DNA of 64,000 nucleotides from CAVTWS01 sp963732655. Its GTDB lineage: Bacteria; Actinomycetota; Acidimicrobiia; Acidimicrobiales; SHLQ01. The stretch covers positions 186,001-250,000 of the forward strand of contig CAVTAI010000017.1 of NCBI GenBank assembly GCA_963732655.1, written 5' to 3'. The notes beneath the pieces were generated by a model, which was not told the origin of the DNA, searched no databases, and saw only the letters and a program-made list of their open reading frames with translations. A program made the translations under genes and the position numbers. Below are positions 9,398 through 18,325 of this stretch, piece by piece; the stretch's first letter is position 1, and each line of letters begins with the position of its first letter.

Positions 9398-10600
9398 TCA
9401 GGATCCCCGGAGGACGAGCGCGTTCTGCTCGCTCATGACGCCGCCGGTGCCGGTCACATAGGCGGTGTCGTGTCGCCGGAGCTGCCGATCGCCGGCCCGG
9501 CCTTGGATCTGACGCGTGGCCTCCACCACCTGCGACATGCCACCGGACAGGCCGGACTGACCGAACCCGAGTTGGCCGCCGTGCGTATTGCACGGGAAGT
9601 CGCCAGCGAACGACAGATCGTGATCCCGCACGAAGGCTTGCCCCTCCCCACGGCCGCAGAACCCGGAGTCCTCGATCGTCAGCAGGACCGTGATGGTGTA
9701 GCAGTCGTACAGCTGCGCCATGTCCATGTCTTGGGGGCCGAGACCGGACATGTCGAACGCCGAGGCGGCCGCGGCGGTCACCGGCGTGTGGGGAAAGTCG
9801 GGCGAATACGTGGGGGTCTTGTGCGTGAGTCGCTCCCCGAACCCCGCAACGACGACGGGTCGGTGCGGCGTACGCCGAGCCCGGTCGGCCGAGCACACCA
9901 CGACGGCGGCGCCGCCGACACACGGCATCACGATCTCCAGCAGGTGCAGCGGTTCGGCGATCACCCGCGACGCCAGCACGTCATCGACGCTGATGGGTTG
10001 CCCGAAGAACACCGCCGACGGATTGGCGCAAGCGCTCGTCCGCTGATCCGCCGCGATCTTCGCCCGCGCTCGTTCATCCCATCCGTACTGCTCGTGGTAA
10101 CGCTGCGCGTACATGGCGTACCCGCAGTTCTGGGCCACGTTGCCGTACGGCAGCTCGAACTCGGCTTGCGGTGACCCCCAGTTGCTGCTCGACGCACCGA
10201 ACACGACGCGATCATCGACCGGCCGCTCGACCGGTGGTTTCGGAGGAGGGCTGGAAGGCGTGGCCACGACCACGACCTCACAGATGCCGAGCTCGATGGC
10301 TGCCGCCGCTCGCCAGATCATGCCCACCGGTCCGGCGCCGCCGAGGTCGACACGCTCGGCCAGGTTGACGGACCATCCGCAGTACTCGGCGATGGTGGCG
10401 GGGACGAAATGTGATGCCTCGATGATGTCACCGGCACAGACCAGTCCGTCGACCTCCTTCGCCGAGATCCCGGCATCCAACAATGCCTCGGCCGCCAGGT
10501 CCGCCCATTGTTCGATGGTCAGCCGGTACGGCCCCGCCGGCCGCCGCTCCGAGGGCCGCTCCGTGTACCCGACGATGCAGGCGTCCCCTCGAAGTCCCAT
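9398..10600 (-). CDS. SCP-x / Ltp2-like thiolase-fold protein
   Basis: A 400-residue thiolase-superfamily protein. The ATG encoding MGLRGDACIVG is chosen because the frame upstream would enter the P450 gene. The segment where classical thiolases carry the nucleophilic Cys reads LGGAGPVGMIWRAAAAIELG here, with no Cys, while the C-terminal NTHGGQLGFGQSGLSGG loop is kept. That combination fits non-thiolytic relatives such as the Ltp2 aldolase rather than a true acetyl-CoA acetyltransferase. The directly following DUF35 gene supports an acyl-CoA aldolase complex, possibly acting on steroid or branched side chains. The substrate cannot be read from sequence. Confidence 0.78.
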   Translation of the reverse strand: MGLRGDACIVGYTERPSERRPAGPYRLTIEQWADLAAEALLDAGISAKEVDGLVCAGDIIEASHFVPATIAEYCGWSVNLAERVDLGGAGPVGMIWRAAAAIELGICEVVVVATPSSPPPKPPVERPVDDRVVFGASSSNWGSPQAEFELPYGNVAQNCGYAMYAQRYHEQYGWDERARAKIAADQRTSACANPSAVFFGQPISVDDVLASRVIAEPLHLLEIVMPCVGGAAVVVCSADRARRTPHRPVVVAGFGERLTHKTPTYSPDFPHTPVTAAAASAFDMSGLGPQDMDMAQLYDCYTITVLLTIEDSGFCGRGEGQAFVRDHDLSFAGDFPCNTHGGQLGFGQSGLSGGMSQVVEATRQIQGRAGDRQLRRHDTAYVTGTGGVMSEQNALVLRGS

Positions 10601-10628
10601 GGCCTGTGCCTCCGTCGCCAACCAGTCC

Positions 10629-12158
10629 TCAGACTCCCCGACAGTCGACTCCCTCGCCAAGCTCGAACGGGCGGCCGGCCGGCCCTTCCTCACGGACCAG
10701 GCGGATGCGAAGTCGACGCCCTGGTTGCCAGTGGTTGGGGTTGTGCTCCGGGGGCGAGTCGCGCACAAGTTGGACGGTGTGGTCGAGGAGCAACGCCTCC
10801 AGCACGATCGCACCGATGGCGAGGGTCAGTCCCCCACCGATGCAGTGATGCCGATAGACGCCGAAGGGGCTGTACCGGGCCCGACCGGGGAGCGCCGCTG
10901 CAAAACGCTCGGCGTCGAACTCGTCCGGCCGATCGAAGCTGGACGCCAGACGGTGCGACTCGCGGACACAGACCCTGACGGTCCACCCGCAGGGAATCCG
11001 ATGACCCTGGAACCAGAACGTCTCCGCCGCCTTTCGATGGATGTATTCGGACTGGTTCAGCCGCAGCACCTCACGGATGAACGCCGTGGCGGCCTCATCG
11101 GTACGACCGGCACCAACGTCCGATTTCAGCCGCTCTGCCTGGACGGGATGGTGGACGAGGGTATCGATGACCCACTCCATCAAGGCGGACACATCGGTCG
11201 TGCTGAGGGCGACGATCTGCACGACGTTCCCCATGATCGCCTCGATGCTCTGGTCCGGTGTGCGGCCGGCCAGAGCACGCGCCAGCAGGGACGTCGGCAA
11301 CAAATCGTCGGACCGCTCTTGGAGGTGATCGATGGCGCCCTGGAACGCTCGTCGTCGGGGCTCGACCGGCTTCCATCGCCGGGCGCCCGCCTCGATGCAC
11401 TCGATCGCGTCGACGATGAAGGCGACATCCGCCGGTTCCGAGAGACCGACGATGCTCCGGATGAGAATCCGCCGCACCGCCGTCCGAATCAGGTCACCGG
11501 GGCGAACGCCATCCTTGCTGTCGGACGCCAGCGACGCCACCAGCACACGAAGCTCCTCGCGCGCCGATGCGGCGTCGGGCGGGCTCATCTCCGCGGCCGC
11601 CCTCCGGAACAGCGGCGCGTAGAGCTCGTGATCCGCCGATGTCATGTTGCGCAGAAACCCGGACGGTACGGCGCGGCTCGTCGGCAACGCGGGCGCCACC
11701 AGCGATGCATCGTGATCGCGCAGCAGGTCGTGGCCCACCGCCAGCCCGACGACGCATACGGTCGGTCGGAGTCGCGGCGTGGGCAGGGTGTTCGCGATCT
11801 TGAACACCGGGCCTAGTCGGGCGGCGGTACGAGCGAGATGGTCCGGGTCCTCGAACGCCGCGACCGGCAGCAGATCGAGGGCGCCCGGCGGGAGACCCCA
11901 TCGCTCTCCGACACGGGAGCGAGCCAGCACGCCCAGCACGATGACGACGGCTGTGGCCATCACCAGGAGCACGACCAGCAGCGTCGGTGCCGCCAGCGCG
12001 CTCCAGACGACCATCGCCGAGTAGGCCAGCAGACCGCCGGCGATGGCGGCGGCGTTCAGCGAGGTCTGCCGATGGCGCACGAACCAGAGCACATACCGCC
12101 ACGCCGACCACGGAACCGCCAGTAGCGCCGCCGCGCTGACCGCGCGTGTCAGGGTCAC
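10629..12158 (-). CDS. Cytochrome P450 with N-terminal membrane helices
   Basis: A 509-residue protein starting at GTG 12158, which overlaps the GT4 stop as GTGA. Residues ~1-75 contain two or three hydrophobic helices (WSAWRYVLWFV, AAPTLLVVLLVMATAVVIVLG), unusual for a bacterial P450. The rest is a P450: I-helix region VALSTTDVSALM, ExxR in FIREVLRLNQ, and the haem-binding loop FGVYRHHCIGGGLT with the Cys ligand. The oxygen-activating AGxxT is degenerate (ALSTT). It is translationally coupled to a polysaccharide gene, so it may modify a lipid-linked product, or simply be co-expressed with the thiolase/DUF35 pair downstream. Substrate unknown. Confidence 0.8.
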   Translation of the reverse strand: MTLTRAVSAAALLAVPWSAWRYVLWFVRHRQTSLNAAAIAGGLLAYSAMVVWSALAAPTLLVVLLVMATAVVIVLGVLARSRVGERWGLPPGALDLLPVAAFEDPDHLARTAARLGPVFKIANTLPTPRLRPTVCVVGLAVGHDLLRDHDASLVAPALPTSRAVPSGFLRNMTSADHELYAPLFRRAAAEMSPPDAASAREELRVLVASLASDSKDGVRPGDLIRTAVRRILIRSIVGLSEPADVAFIVDAIECIEAGARRWKPVEPRRRAFQGAIDHLQERSDDLLPTSLLARALAGRTPDQSIEAIMGNVVQIVALSTTDVSALMEWVIDTLVHHPVQAERLKSDVGAGRTDEAATAFIREVLRLNQSEYIHRKAAETFWFQGHRIPCGWTVRVCVRESHRLASSFDRPDEFDAERFAAALPGRARYSPFGVYRHHCIGGGLTLAIGAIVLEALLLDHTVQLVRDSPPEHNPNHWQPGRRLRIRLVREEGPAGRPFELGEGVDCRGV

Positions 12159-13318
12159 CGGGCACCGACAAGTCGGCGGGCGCGTCGGCGACCCGTGGCG
12201 CGGCGATCGGCGAGCACATCGCGATAGACGTTCTCGACCTGCCGGGTGACTTCGTCCCAACAGTGCGCCTGCCGGATCCTGATGGCGCGGGCACTGGCGT
12301 CGAGCTGCGCCGTCGGATCCATCAACACCGCCTCCACGGCCAGCCGGAGCGCCGCCACATCTCCGACGGGAACGAGGCGGGCGCCGGGCCCACCAGCGAG
12401 GAGCACCTCACGGTGGCACGGCAGATCGCTGACCACCACCGGGACACCGCGTCCGGTCGACTCGAGCAAGGCGATCGGCAGACCCTCGAGCTCGGAGGGC
12501 AGGACGAACAGTGAAGCCGCCCGCATCAACGCGTCGACGTCTTCGACGCGGCGATGCCCGAGGAAGCGGATGCGCGGGTCGCCCGCAGCCATCTCGTGCA
12601 AACGCGACTCGTACCCGCGGGCTCCCGCCGGACCGCCGGCGATCACCAGGTCGACGTCGGACGTCACGCCGCGGAACGCCTCCAGCAGGACTTCGATCCG
12701 CTTCTCCGGAACCAACCGCCCGGCGTACAGGACGAATGGCCGGGAGCCGAGTCCCAGATCGGTGAGGTCGACCGACGCCGCATCCGGGATCGAGACGCCG
12801 TTCGCGATGTGGACGCAGCGCCGGCGGGTGACCGGCGCCAGCTCGTCGGTCAGAGCTCGTGAAACGCCGATGAGCGCGTCGGACCCGTGGATGCAGGCGC
12901 GGTACGACAGCCGCATGAGACGCCGGGCGACCGGACCCCATTTGCGACGCTGGTCGTCGCGTCCGGCCACGGTCACGACCACGGCGGCGTCACTGAAGCA
13001 CCGAACCACCGGTGCGAAGATGGCCGGCCCCATAGCCATGAAGTGAACGACATCGACCCTCGATCGGCAGGCGGCGACGGTGGCGGTCAAGGCCTGGGTG
13101 AGCGCTCCCATGTGTTTGCCCTCGAGCCGCCCGACTCGACGGCACTCCACGCCCCGATGCACCACGCCATCGCCGTCCACCGCCGACGTGAACGACAGCA
13201 CCGTGTGATGGCGGTCCGCCAGCCGAGCACCGACCTCCTCGGCGTAGACCTCGACGCCGCCATAGTTCGCAGGCAGCGTCTTGTGCCCGACGAAGGCGAT
13301 GCGAAGCGACTCAGCCAT
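12155..13318 (-). CDS. GT4-family glycosyltransferase
   Basis: A 387-residue GT-B enzyme. It begins with IAFVGHKTLPANYGGVEVY, where the GG loop binds the nucleotide sugar, and ends with the Rossmann domain VLYAGRLVPEKRIEVLLEAF and the E-x7-E region PSELEGLPIALLESTGRG. ATG 13318 is preferred over GTG 13327 because a GGAGGT sits at the right distance from the former. It overlaps the upstream GT4 gene by 8 bp. Role: retaining sugar transfer to a growing lipid-linked exopolysaccharide unit. The sugar and acceptor are unknown. Confidence 0.85.
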   Translation of the reverse strand: MAESLRIAFVGHKTLPANYGGVEVYAEEVGARLADRHHTVLSFTSAVDGDGVVHRGVECRRVGRLEGKHMGALTQALTATVAACRSRVDVVHFMAMGPAIFAPVVRCFSDAAVVVTVAGRDDQRRKWGPVARRLMRLSYRACIHGSDALIGVSRALTDELAPVTRRRCVHIANGVSIPDAASVDLTDLGLGSRPFVLYAGRLVPEKRIEVLLEAFRGVTSDVDLVIAGGPAGARGYESRLHEMAAGDPRIRFLGHRRVEDVDALMRAASLFVLPSELEGLPIALLESTGRGVPVVVSDLPCHREVLLAGGPGARLVPVGDVAALRLAVEAVLMDPTAQLDASARAIRIRQAHCWDEVTRQVENVYRDVLADRRATGRRRARRLVGAR

Positions 13319-14588
13319 GGAGGTCACCTCCGCCCGAGGGTGCGCCCGGCTCCAGGGAGCGGTACAGCTCGTCGAGCACGCTCAGGTGACGGCCCATGTC
13401 GTGCGTCGCCGAGAGCGCCTCGGGAGCACTCGCCATGATCGACCGCTGGGCATCGTCATCACGTTCGTAGTGCGCGAGGGCCGCGGCGAAGGCGTGGACG
13501 TCACGCGGGTCCACGGCCATCCCGGTGACGCCGGGTCGGACCATCTCGCGGAGAGCGGGAGCGTCTCCCGACACCACCGGAACGCCGCACGCCATGGCGT
13601 CGAGGATCATCAGCGGCTGGTTCTCGGCCCACACCGACGGTGCCGCCACGACCCCGCACTCGGCCACCCGGCGCAACAAGTCGGATCGGGGGACGTGGCC
13701 GAGGAAGCGGGCCCGGCTGCCGAGTTGCTCCGCGGCCTGGGCTTCGAGATCCGGTCGCGAGGGCCCGTCGCCACAGATCGTCAACGTCGTGTCGTCGAGC
13801 TGGGCGACGGCGGAGATCAGGAGGTCGACCCCCTTCTCGGGACTCAACCGGCCTCCGTACAACACGCCACGGCCCGGTTCGCTCCGAGGCTCCACATCGC
13901 TCTGTTCACACCCGTACGGAACGTGGCGGACCCGGTCGCCGTAGCCGGCTCGACAGAACAGGTCGGCCAGGTACCGGCTCGGGCACAGAAAGGCGGCGAT
14001 CGGGTCGTAGGCGCCGAGCCGGCGGTGGAGACCCGACTCGGCCATGAGCACGGCGCTCTGTACCCGCGATCCTCCTTGGCAGCGGCGGCGCACCACGTTG
14101 CTCACACCGCCGTCGACACAGGCCTCGCAGTGGCGACCGCTGCCATCGATCAGCCGGTACACCGGGCACACGAGCTTGTAGTCGTGGACCGTCATGACCA
14201 CCGGGATGCGGCGTCGGGCCGCCGGCCGAAGAACGGACGGTGACAGCTGGTGGTAGAGGTTGTGGCAGTGGACGACGTCGGGGCGGAAGTCGTCGAGCAC
14301 GCCGCTCATAGCTCGCTCGGCCCGACGCGACCACACCATCGTGCCGGCCGTCGCCACCTGGGCCGAGAAGCCACTGGGTGGAGGTGCCAACGTGATGCGG
14401 GGGGGGAACGCTGACCGGTACCGAGTCGGCACATCGGTCGGACCATCCGTGGCCAGGAACTCGACCTGGTGACCGAGCTCGCGCTGGGCGAGCACGAGGT
14501 CGAGCATGTAACCGGGAGCCCCACCGCCCGCGCGCGACCCGAACTTGTCGACGTGCAGGATGCGAAGGGACCGAGACGCTGATGTCAT
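13311..14588 (-). CDS. GT4-family glycosyltransferase
   Basis: A 425-residue GT-B glycosyltransferase starting at ATG 14588, whose ATGA overlaps the flippase stop. N-terminal part: ILHVDKFGSRAGGGAPGYM and VHCHNLYHQLSPSV. A Cys cluster CPVY...CEAC...RRRCQ in the middle is common in GT4 proteins of this length. C-terminal part: VLYGGRLSPEKGVDLLISAV and PSVWAENQPLMILDAMACG. Some upstream frame remains open but would enter the flippase gene and is ignored. Likely builds the exopolysaccharide repeat unit with its neighbours. Confidence 0.85.
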   Translation of the reverse strand: MTSASRSLRILHVDKFGSRAGGGAPGYMLDLVLAQRELGHQVEFLATDGPTDVPTRYRSAFPPRITLAPPPSGFSAQVATAGTMVWSRRAERAMSGVLDDFRPDVVHCHNLYHQLSPSVLRPAARRRIPVVMTVHDYKLVCPVYRLIDGSGRHCEACVDGGVSNVVRRRCQGGSRVQSAVLMAESGLHRRLGAYDPIAAFLCPSRYLADLFCRAGYGDRVRHVPYGCEQSDVEPRSEPGRGVLYGGRLSPEKGVDLLISAVAQLDDTTLTICGDGPSRPDLEAQAAEQLGSRARFLGHVPRSDLLRRVAECGVVAAPSVWAENQPLMILDAMACGVPVVSGDAPALREMVRPGVTGMAVDPRDVHAFAAALAHYERDDDAQRSIMASAPEALSATHDMGRHLSVLDELYRSLEPGAPSGGGDLHG

Positions 14589-15835
14589 GCCGCGACCACC
14601 CGACTTCCCGGACGCGGCGTCGAACCGAGGTCGTGGCGCCGAAACCACACCCCCACCAGGAACACGGCCTGGCAAGCGCTCGTGAGTGCTGCTGCACCCT
14701 CGGGGCCGAGCAGCCGGAGCGCGGGCACGATCAGGACGACGTTCAGGGCCGCCGCGGCAACGATGGCCTTCGCCGCCACCCCCGGGCGCCCACCGCCCAG
14801 ATGGCGGGCGCTCACCACCCAGGCCGTGTTGAACAGGATCTGCCCGGGGACCAGGAGCCACAGCAGCCGAACCGAGGAGGAGAACTCGGCGCCGAAGACC
14901 CGAGGGAGCAACCACGGCGCGGCCGCCGCCGTCAACCCGCCGACGAGAAGCGAGCTCCCGAACGCCACCGAGATGGCACGCTCGAACAACGCTCCATCGG
15001 TACCCTCGAAGGCGTCGGGCATCACGGCGTCGGCCAGGCCTTTGGCGAGCGGCAAGCTCACCTGGACGGCGGTCGCGGCGATGGCGTACGCACCCAACTC
15101 GGCTGACGTCGAGATCACGGCCATGAACACCTGGTCGATCCGACCCAACGAGGTCGTCGCGACCGTGATGAGCGCCTGGACGCGACCGATGCGGAGTTGG
15201 TCGAACACCAACGCGGTCGAGCCCCACCCACGAGGCCAGGCCCCGAACGCGACCACCAAGCCAACCCGGCTGAGGAGGTACGCACCGATCCAACATCCCA
15301 AGGCCCGGCCGAGCGTCAGGTCGCTCATGACGGCGACGGCGACGACCGCCACGCTGTACCCGACGAGATGCACGCCCCGCGCCAGCGCGTACCGCCAGCT
15401 GGCGCCGTGGTTCATCAGGCTCAGCTGGACCGCCGTCATCGTCGGAATCGACAGCACAGCTCCGACCAGGCCGGCCCGGAACCACCCCACCGTCAGCGCC
15501 GGATGGTCGGCGAGCAGCCCCGGCGCCACCACCCATCCCACCACACAGATGGGCGTCGCGATCAGGAGGGCGATTCGCCACGACCCGTCGAGCAACGCGT
15601 GACGGTCAGCTCGTCTGACGAGCATCGACGACCCGTAGGGAACACCCAACAGCAGCACCCAGCCGGCGAGCTGCGTCGGCACGAGCACCGCAGCCAGGCT
15701 GCCTCGACCCTCTTCACCCAGCGCCCGGCTCACCACCGGTCCCGTCAGCAGGCTGAGCGCGAAGATGGCCGTCTCGACCGCGCCGGGGCCGAGCAGGCGA
15801 CGCACCGTGGGGGGACGAGCGGTGGTGGCCGTCAC
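14585..15835 (-). CDS. Wzx-like polysaccharide flippase (MOP superfamily)
   Basis: A 416-residue protein with about twelve hydrophobic segments, starting at GTG 15835 (GTGA overlap with the Wzy-like stop). It shows the flippase-like N-terminus TAIFALSLLTGPVVSRALGE and a midpoint LGRIDQVFMAVISTSAELGA typical of O-antigen/teichuronic-type exporters. It would flip undecaprenyl-linked units across the membrane. Position between the polymerase and glycosyltransferase genes supports this role. The exact subfamily cannot be fixed by eye. Confidence 0.82.
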   Translation of the reverse strand: MTATTARPPTVRRLLGPGAVETAIFALSLLTGPVVSRALGEEGRGSLAAVLVPTQLAGWVLLLGVPYGSSMLVRRADRHALLDGSWRIALLIATPICVVGWVVAPGLLADHPALTVGWFRAGLVGAVLSIPTMTAVQLSLMNHGASWRYALARGVHLVGYSVAVVAVAVMSDLTLGRALGCWIGAYLLSRVGLVVAFGAWPRGWGSTALVFDQLRIGRVQALITVATTSLGRIDQVFMAVISTSAELGAYAIAATAVQVSLPLAKGLADAVMPDAFEGTDGALFERAISVAFGSSLLVGGLTAAAAPWLLPRVFGAEFSSSVRLLWLLVPGQILFNTAWVVSARHLGGGRPGVAAKAIVAAAALNVVLIVPALRLLGPEGAAALTSACQAVFLVGVWFRRHDLGSTPRPGSRVVAA

Positions 15836-17304
15836 TGCGCCGCCGCGCGGTTCATGTCCCGGTGCGCACAGCCGAGTGCGACACCGGTGATCATGGCCAT
15901 GGGCCCGCTCGTCACCACCTGCGTGAGGAGGTTCTCGAACATCCCGATGAAGCCATACCCGAGACACATGCCGGTGACCACCACCATCAGGTCCCAGTTC
16001 CGCGTTCCACGGCTGCCCAGGAGGGCTCGCCAGAGATCACGGGCGAGGAACGCCAGCAGACCGGCGTACGTCGCGGCGCCGAACGCCCCCATCTCGACGA
16101 TGCTCTGCACGGCGGTGTTGTGCGGTGGTTGCCCCGATGAGTTCAGTTGCTCCACCCGACCGAGGCCGATGCCCGTCAGAGGGTTGTCGGCGATGCGGGG
16201 CAGGTTGCGCTCCCAGTACGAGAGACGCCACTGCAAGGTGTCGGCCTCCGCGCCGGGTGTCGACCCCGACCCCACTTCGTCGATCCGCGTCCCTTCCGCA
16301 TCGAGGGTGGCGAGTCCACCGAGGATCACCATCAGGGTGAACGCCACGCCGACGACCCGCCAACGGGTGACAGTCGCCACCGCCAAGGCGATGAGCACGG
16401 CGATCGCCGGGCTCCGGCTCTGGTTCTCCACCATGATCCACCCGAACAACCCAGCCAGCGCAATGGCATGCGGGATCACCAGTCGCCCGCGCCCACTGAG
16501 CCACAGGCGAGGCACCACGAGGAGCAGCAGACCGACGCCCACGAAGAGATGCGTGGCGAACACCGTCGCTGCCGGATACGGGCCGCCGACACGGAACTCC
16601 TGGGCGTCGATCAAGCCGCCGATCCCCACCTCGATCGGCAACCGCACGATGCCGATGAGCTGCGCCGCACCGACGACCGCGGCCAGCAGGACCGAACCGA
16701 CGATCGCCAGCACCAGCCTCGGGAGATAGGTCGGGTCACGGCGACCGATCTGCTCGGCGAAGACGAAGAGCGCGACGATCGTGACCAACCGCAGCGCCAT
16801 GTTGGCTGACTGGACCACGTCTCGCGAACCGAGCACGGACAGCAATCCGGCCGTCGCCAGGAGCACCGCCGCCCACGCCGACGCGGAGGGCACGCTGAGC
16901 GATCTGCGTTCGCGCCACCCCCAGCTGCCCAACGCCAAGAGGAGCAGACCGGCGACCGGCATGTTGACGTTCGGGCCGTGGGCGTAGGTGGGGCCGATGT
17001 CGACCATCGGTCGTCCCACGATGAAGACGAGGACGAACACCTCGGGCACGAGCAACGCGGCGGCCAGGGCACCGAGGCCGGCGATCAGTCCGCCGAGCGC
17101 GAACAGCAACGGAACGGCGGTGAGCAGCCCGGCTACAGCCACGGCTGCGCCGGCGACCACCGAGGCCACGATCAACGGGGCGGCGGCCACACGGGTCACC
17201 GGGGACGCGTCCGTCTCGGGGTGGACGACCGTCGAGCCCGCTCCGGGCGGCGCCTGTCCCCGCGGACCGTTCAACGCATCCCGAGTCGCGGTCGAAGCGG
17301 TCAT
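15832..17304 (-). CDS. O-antigen ligase/polymerase-like protein (Wzy_C)
   Basis: A 490-residue polytopic protein. It has ten or more hydrophobic segments and a large periplasmic-side loop around residues 340-395 containing WRLSYWERNLPRIADNPLTG and GQPPHNTAVQSIVEMGAFG. This W-x-R...H-N arrangement is characteristic of the Wzy_C/O-antigen ligase family. Expected role is polymerising or ligating lipid-linked oligosaccharide at the outer face of the membrane. It begins one base after the stop of the Wzz-like gene. Confidence 0.85.
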   Translation of the reverse strand: MTASTATRDALNGPRGQAPPGAGSTVVHPETDASPVTRVAAAPLIVASVVAGAAVAVAGLLTAVPLLFALGGLIAGLGALAAALLVPEVFVLVFIVGRPMVDIGPTYAHGPNVNMPVAGLLLLALGSWGWRERRSLSVPSASAWAAVLLATAGLLSVLGSRDVVQSANMALRLVTIVALFVFAEQIGRRDPTYLPRLVLAIVGSVLLAAVVGAAQLIGIVRLPIEVGIGGLIDAQEFRVGGPYPAATVFATHLFVGVGLLLLVVPRLWLSGRGRLVIPHAIALAGLFGWIMVENQSRSPAIAVLIALAVATVTRWRVVGVAFTLMVILGGLATLDAEGTRIDEVGSGSTPGAEADTLQWRLSYWERNLPRIADNPLTGIGLGRVEQLNSSGQPPHNTAVQSIVEMGAFGAATYAGLLAFLARDLWRALLGSRGTRNWDLMVVVTGMCLGYGFIGMFENLLTQVVTSGPMAMITGVALGCAHRDMNRAAAQ

Positions 17305-17305
17305 G

Positions 17306-18325
17306 TCATCGCCGAGCCGCGCGTGGTCGGCGCAGGGCGACCCAGGCGAGGAGGCCCAGCCCAGCAGCGATGCCGAGCGCGGCGCCTCCGGCGGCGAACC
17401 GGCCGACGACGGTGCGTCGTGACAACTCCGTCACGGAGGCCGGACCCCGGTGGCCGCCGGCATCGAGGACGCCCAACCCGACCTCCAGCTCACCGAGGCG
17501 TTCCTGGGCCGGGCTCAACCGGGCATCCAGGTCATTGCGGAGCGATTCGGCCCGGTACCAGTCCGTCACCACCGGCTCGAGCGTGGCGACCCGCTCCTCG
17601 AGTACCGCGATCTCGGCCGTCAACTGGGTGACTATCCAGTCCTCGGTGGCGCCGGGGAGCTCGGCCTGCTTCACGGCCAGATCCGAGGTGCTGCGGTTGT
17701 ACAGCTCGCCGAGGTTCGTGCCGGGGGCCTGGCCGGCCTGACTCCACAAACCCTCGAGCTCGGCTTCGACCGCCGCCAGGTCCGGTGTGCTCTCCTCCAC
17801 GACCAGCTCGACGGGGACCAGATCGCTCCGCGCCAACGTCCTCAGCGCCTCATCCACCAGCGCCTCCATCGCCGCCGGCCCGATGGACGGATCGTCGACG
17901 ACCAACTCCACGTCGACGATCGGCGAGCCATCCTGACCCAGGGCGGAGACGTCGCGATAGGCGCTCACGGTCACGCCCGCTGCCGCGGCCGCCGCCTGCT
18001 GCACATCATCACGCTGCACGGTCTGAGAGAACCGGGCGGTGGCCTGGTTCGACTCCCACGACGGGAACACGAGGACGTGGTCGATCTGGGCCGCCATCCG
18101 TACTTCGTAGTCAGTCGGAAGAGCGAGCCCTGTGCCGCCGCCGACGCCGCCGCCGGCAACGGCCAACACGGCGATCACACCAGCCATCCGCATGGGCCGC
18201 TCGGTGAGACCGCGCACCGTCGTCAGCGTGGCCGGCCGCTCACGACCAGCAGCGCCGACCGGCGGGGAAGGCGCGGCCGATTCGAAGTCTGGTTGGCCAG
18301 TGTCCTGGTCGAGCATGACGTCCAT
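17306..18325 (-). CDS. Wzz-like chain-length / co-polymerase protein
   Basis: A 339-residue protein with two membrane helices (MAGVIAVLAVAGGGVGGGTG near residue 46 and AAGGAALGIAAGLGLLAWVA near the end) around an extracellular ~230-residue region rich in Glu/Leu that should form a coiled coil (AAVEAELEGLWSQ, LTAEIAVLEERVATLE). This is the topology of polysaccharide co-polymerases. It lacks a cytoplasmic kinase domain. The ATG overlaps the previous stop as TGATG. Function by topology and context: control of polysaccharide chain length. Confidence 0.75.
   Translation of the reverse strand: MDVMLDQDTGQPDFESAAPSPPVGAAGRERPATLTTVRGLTERPMRMAGVIAVLAVAGGGVGGGTGLALPTDYEVRMAAQIDHVLVFPSWESNQATARFSQTVQRDDVQQAAAAAAGVTVSAYRDVSALGQDGSPIVDVELVVDDPSIGPAAMEALVDEALRTLARSDLVPVELVVEESTPDLAAVEAELEGLWSQAGQAPGTNLGELYNRSTSDLAVKQAELPGATEDWIVTQLTAEIAVLEERVATLEPVVTDWYRAESLRNDLDARLSPAQERLGELEVGLGVLDAGGHRGPASVTELSRRTVVGRFAAGGAALGIAAGLGLLAWVALRRPRAARR

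Noticed and set aside
10113..11816. Long plus-strand open frame opposite the P450 gene
   Set aside because: It mirrors a recognisable P450; the codon composition of GC-rich genes keeps other frames open.
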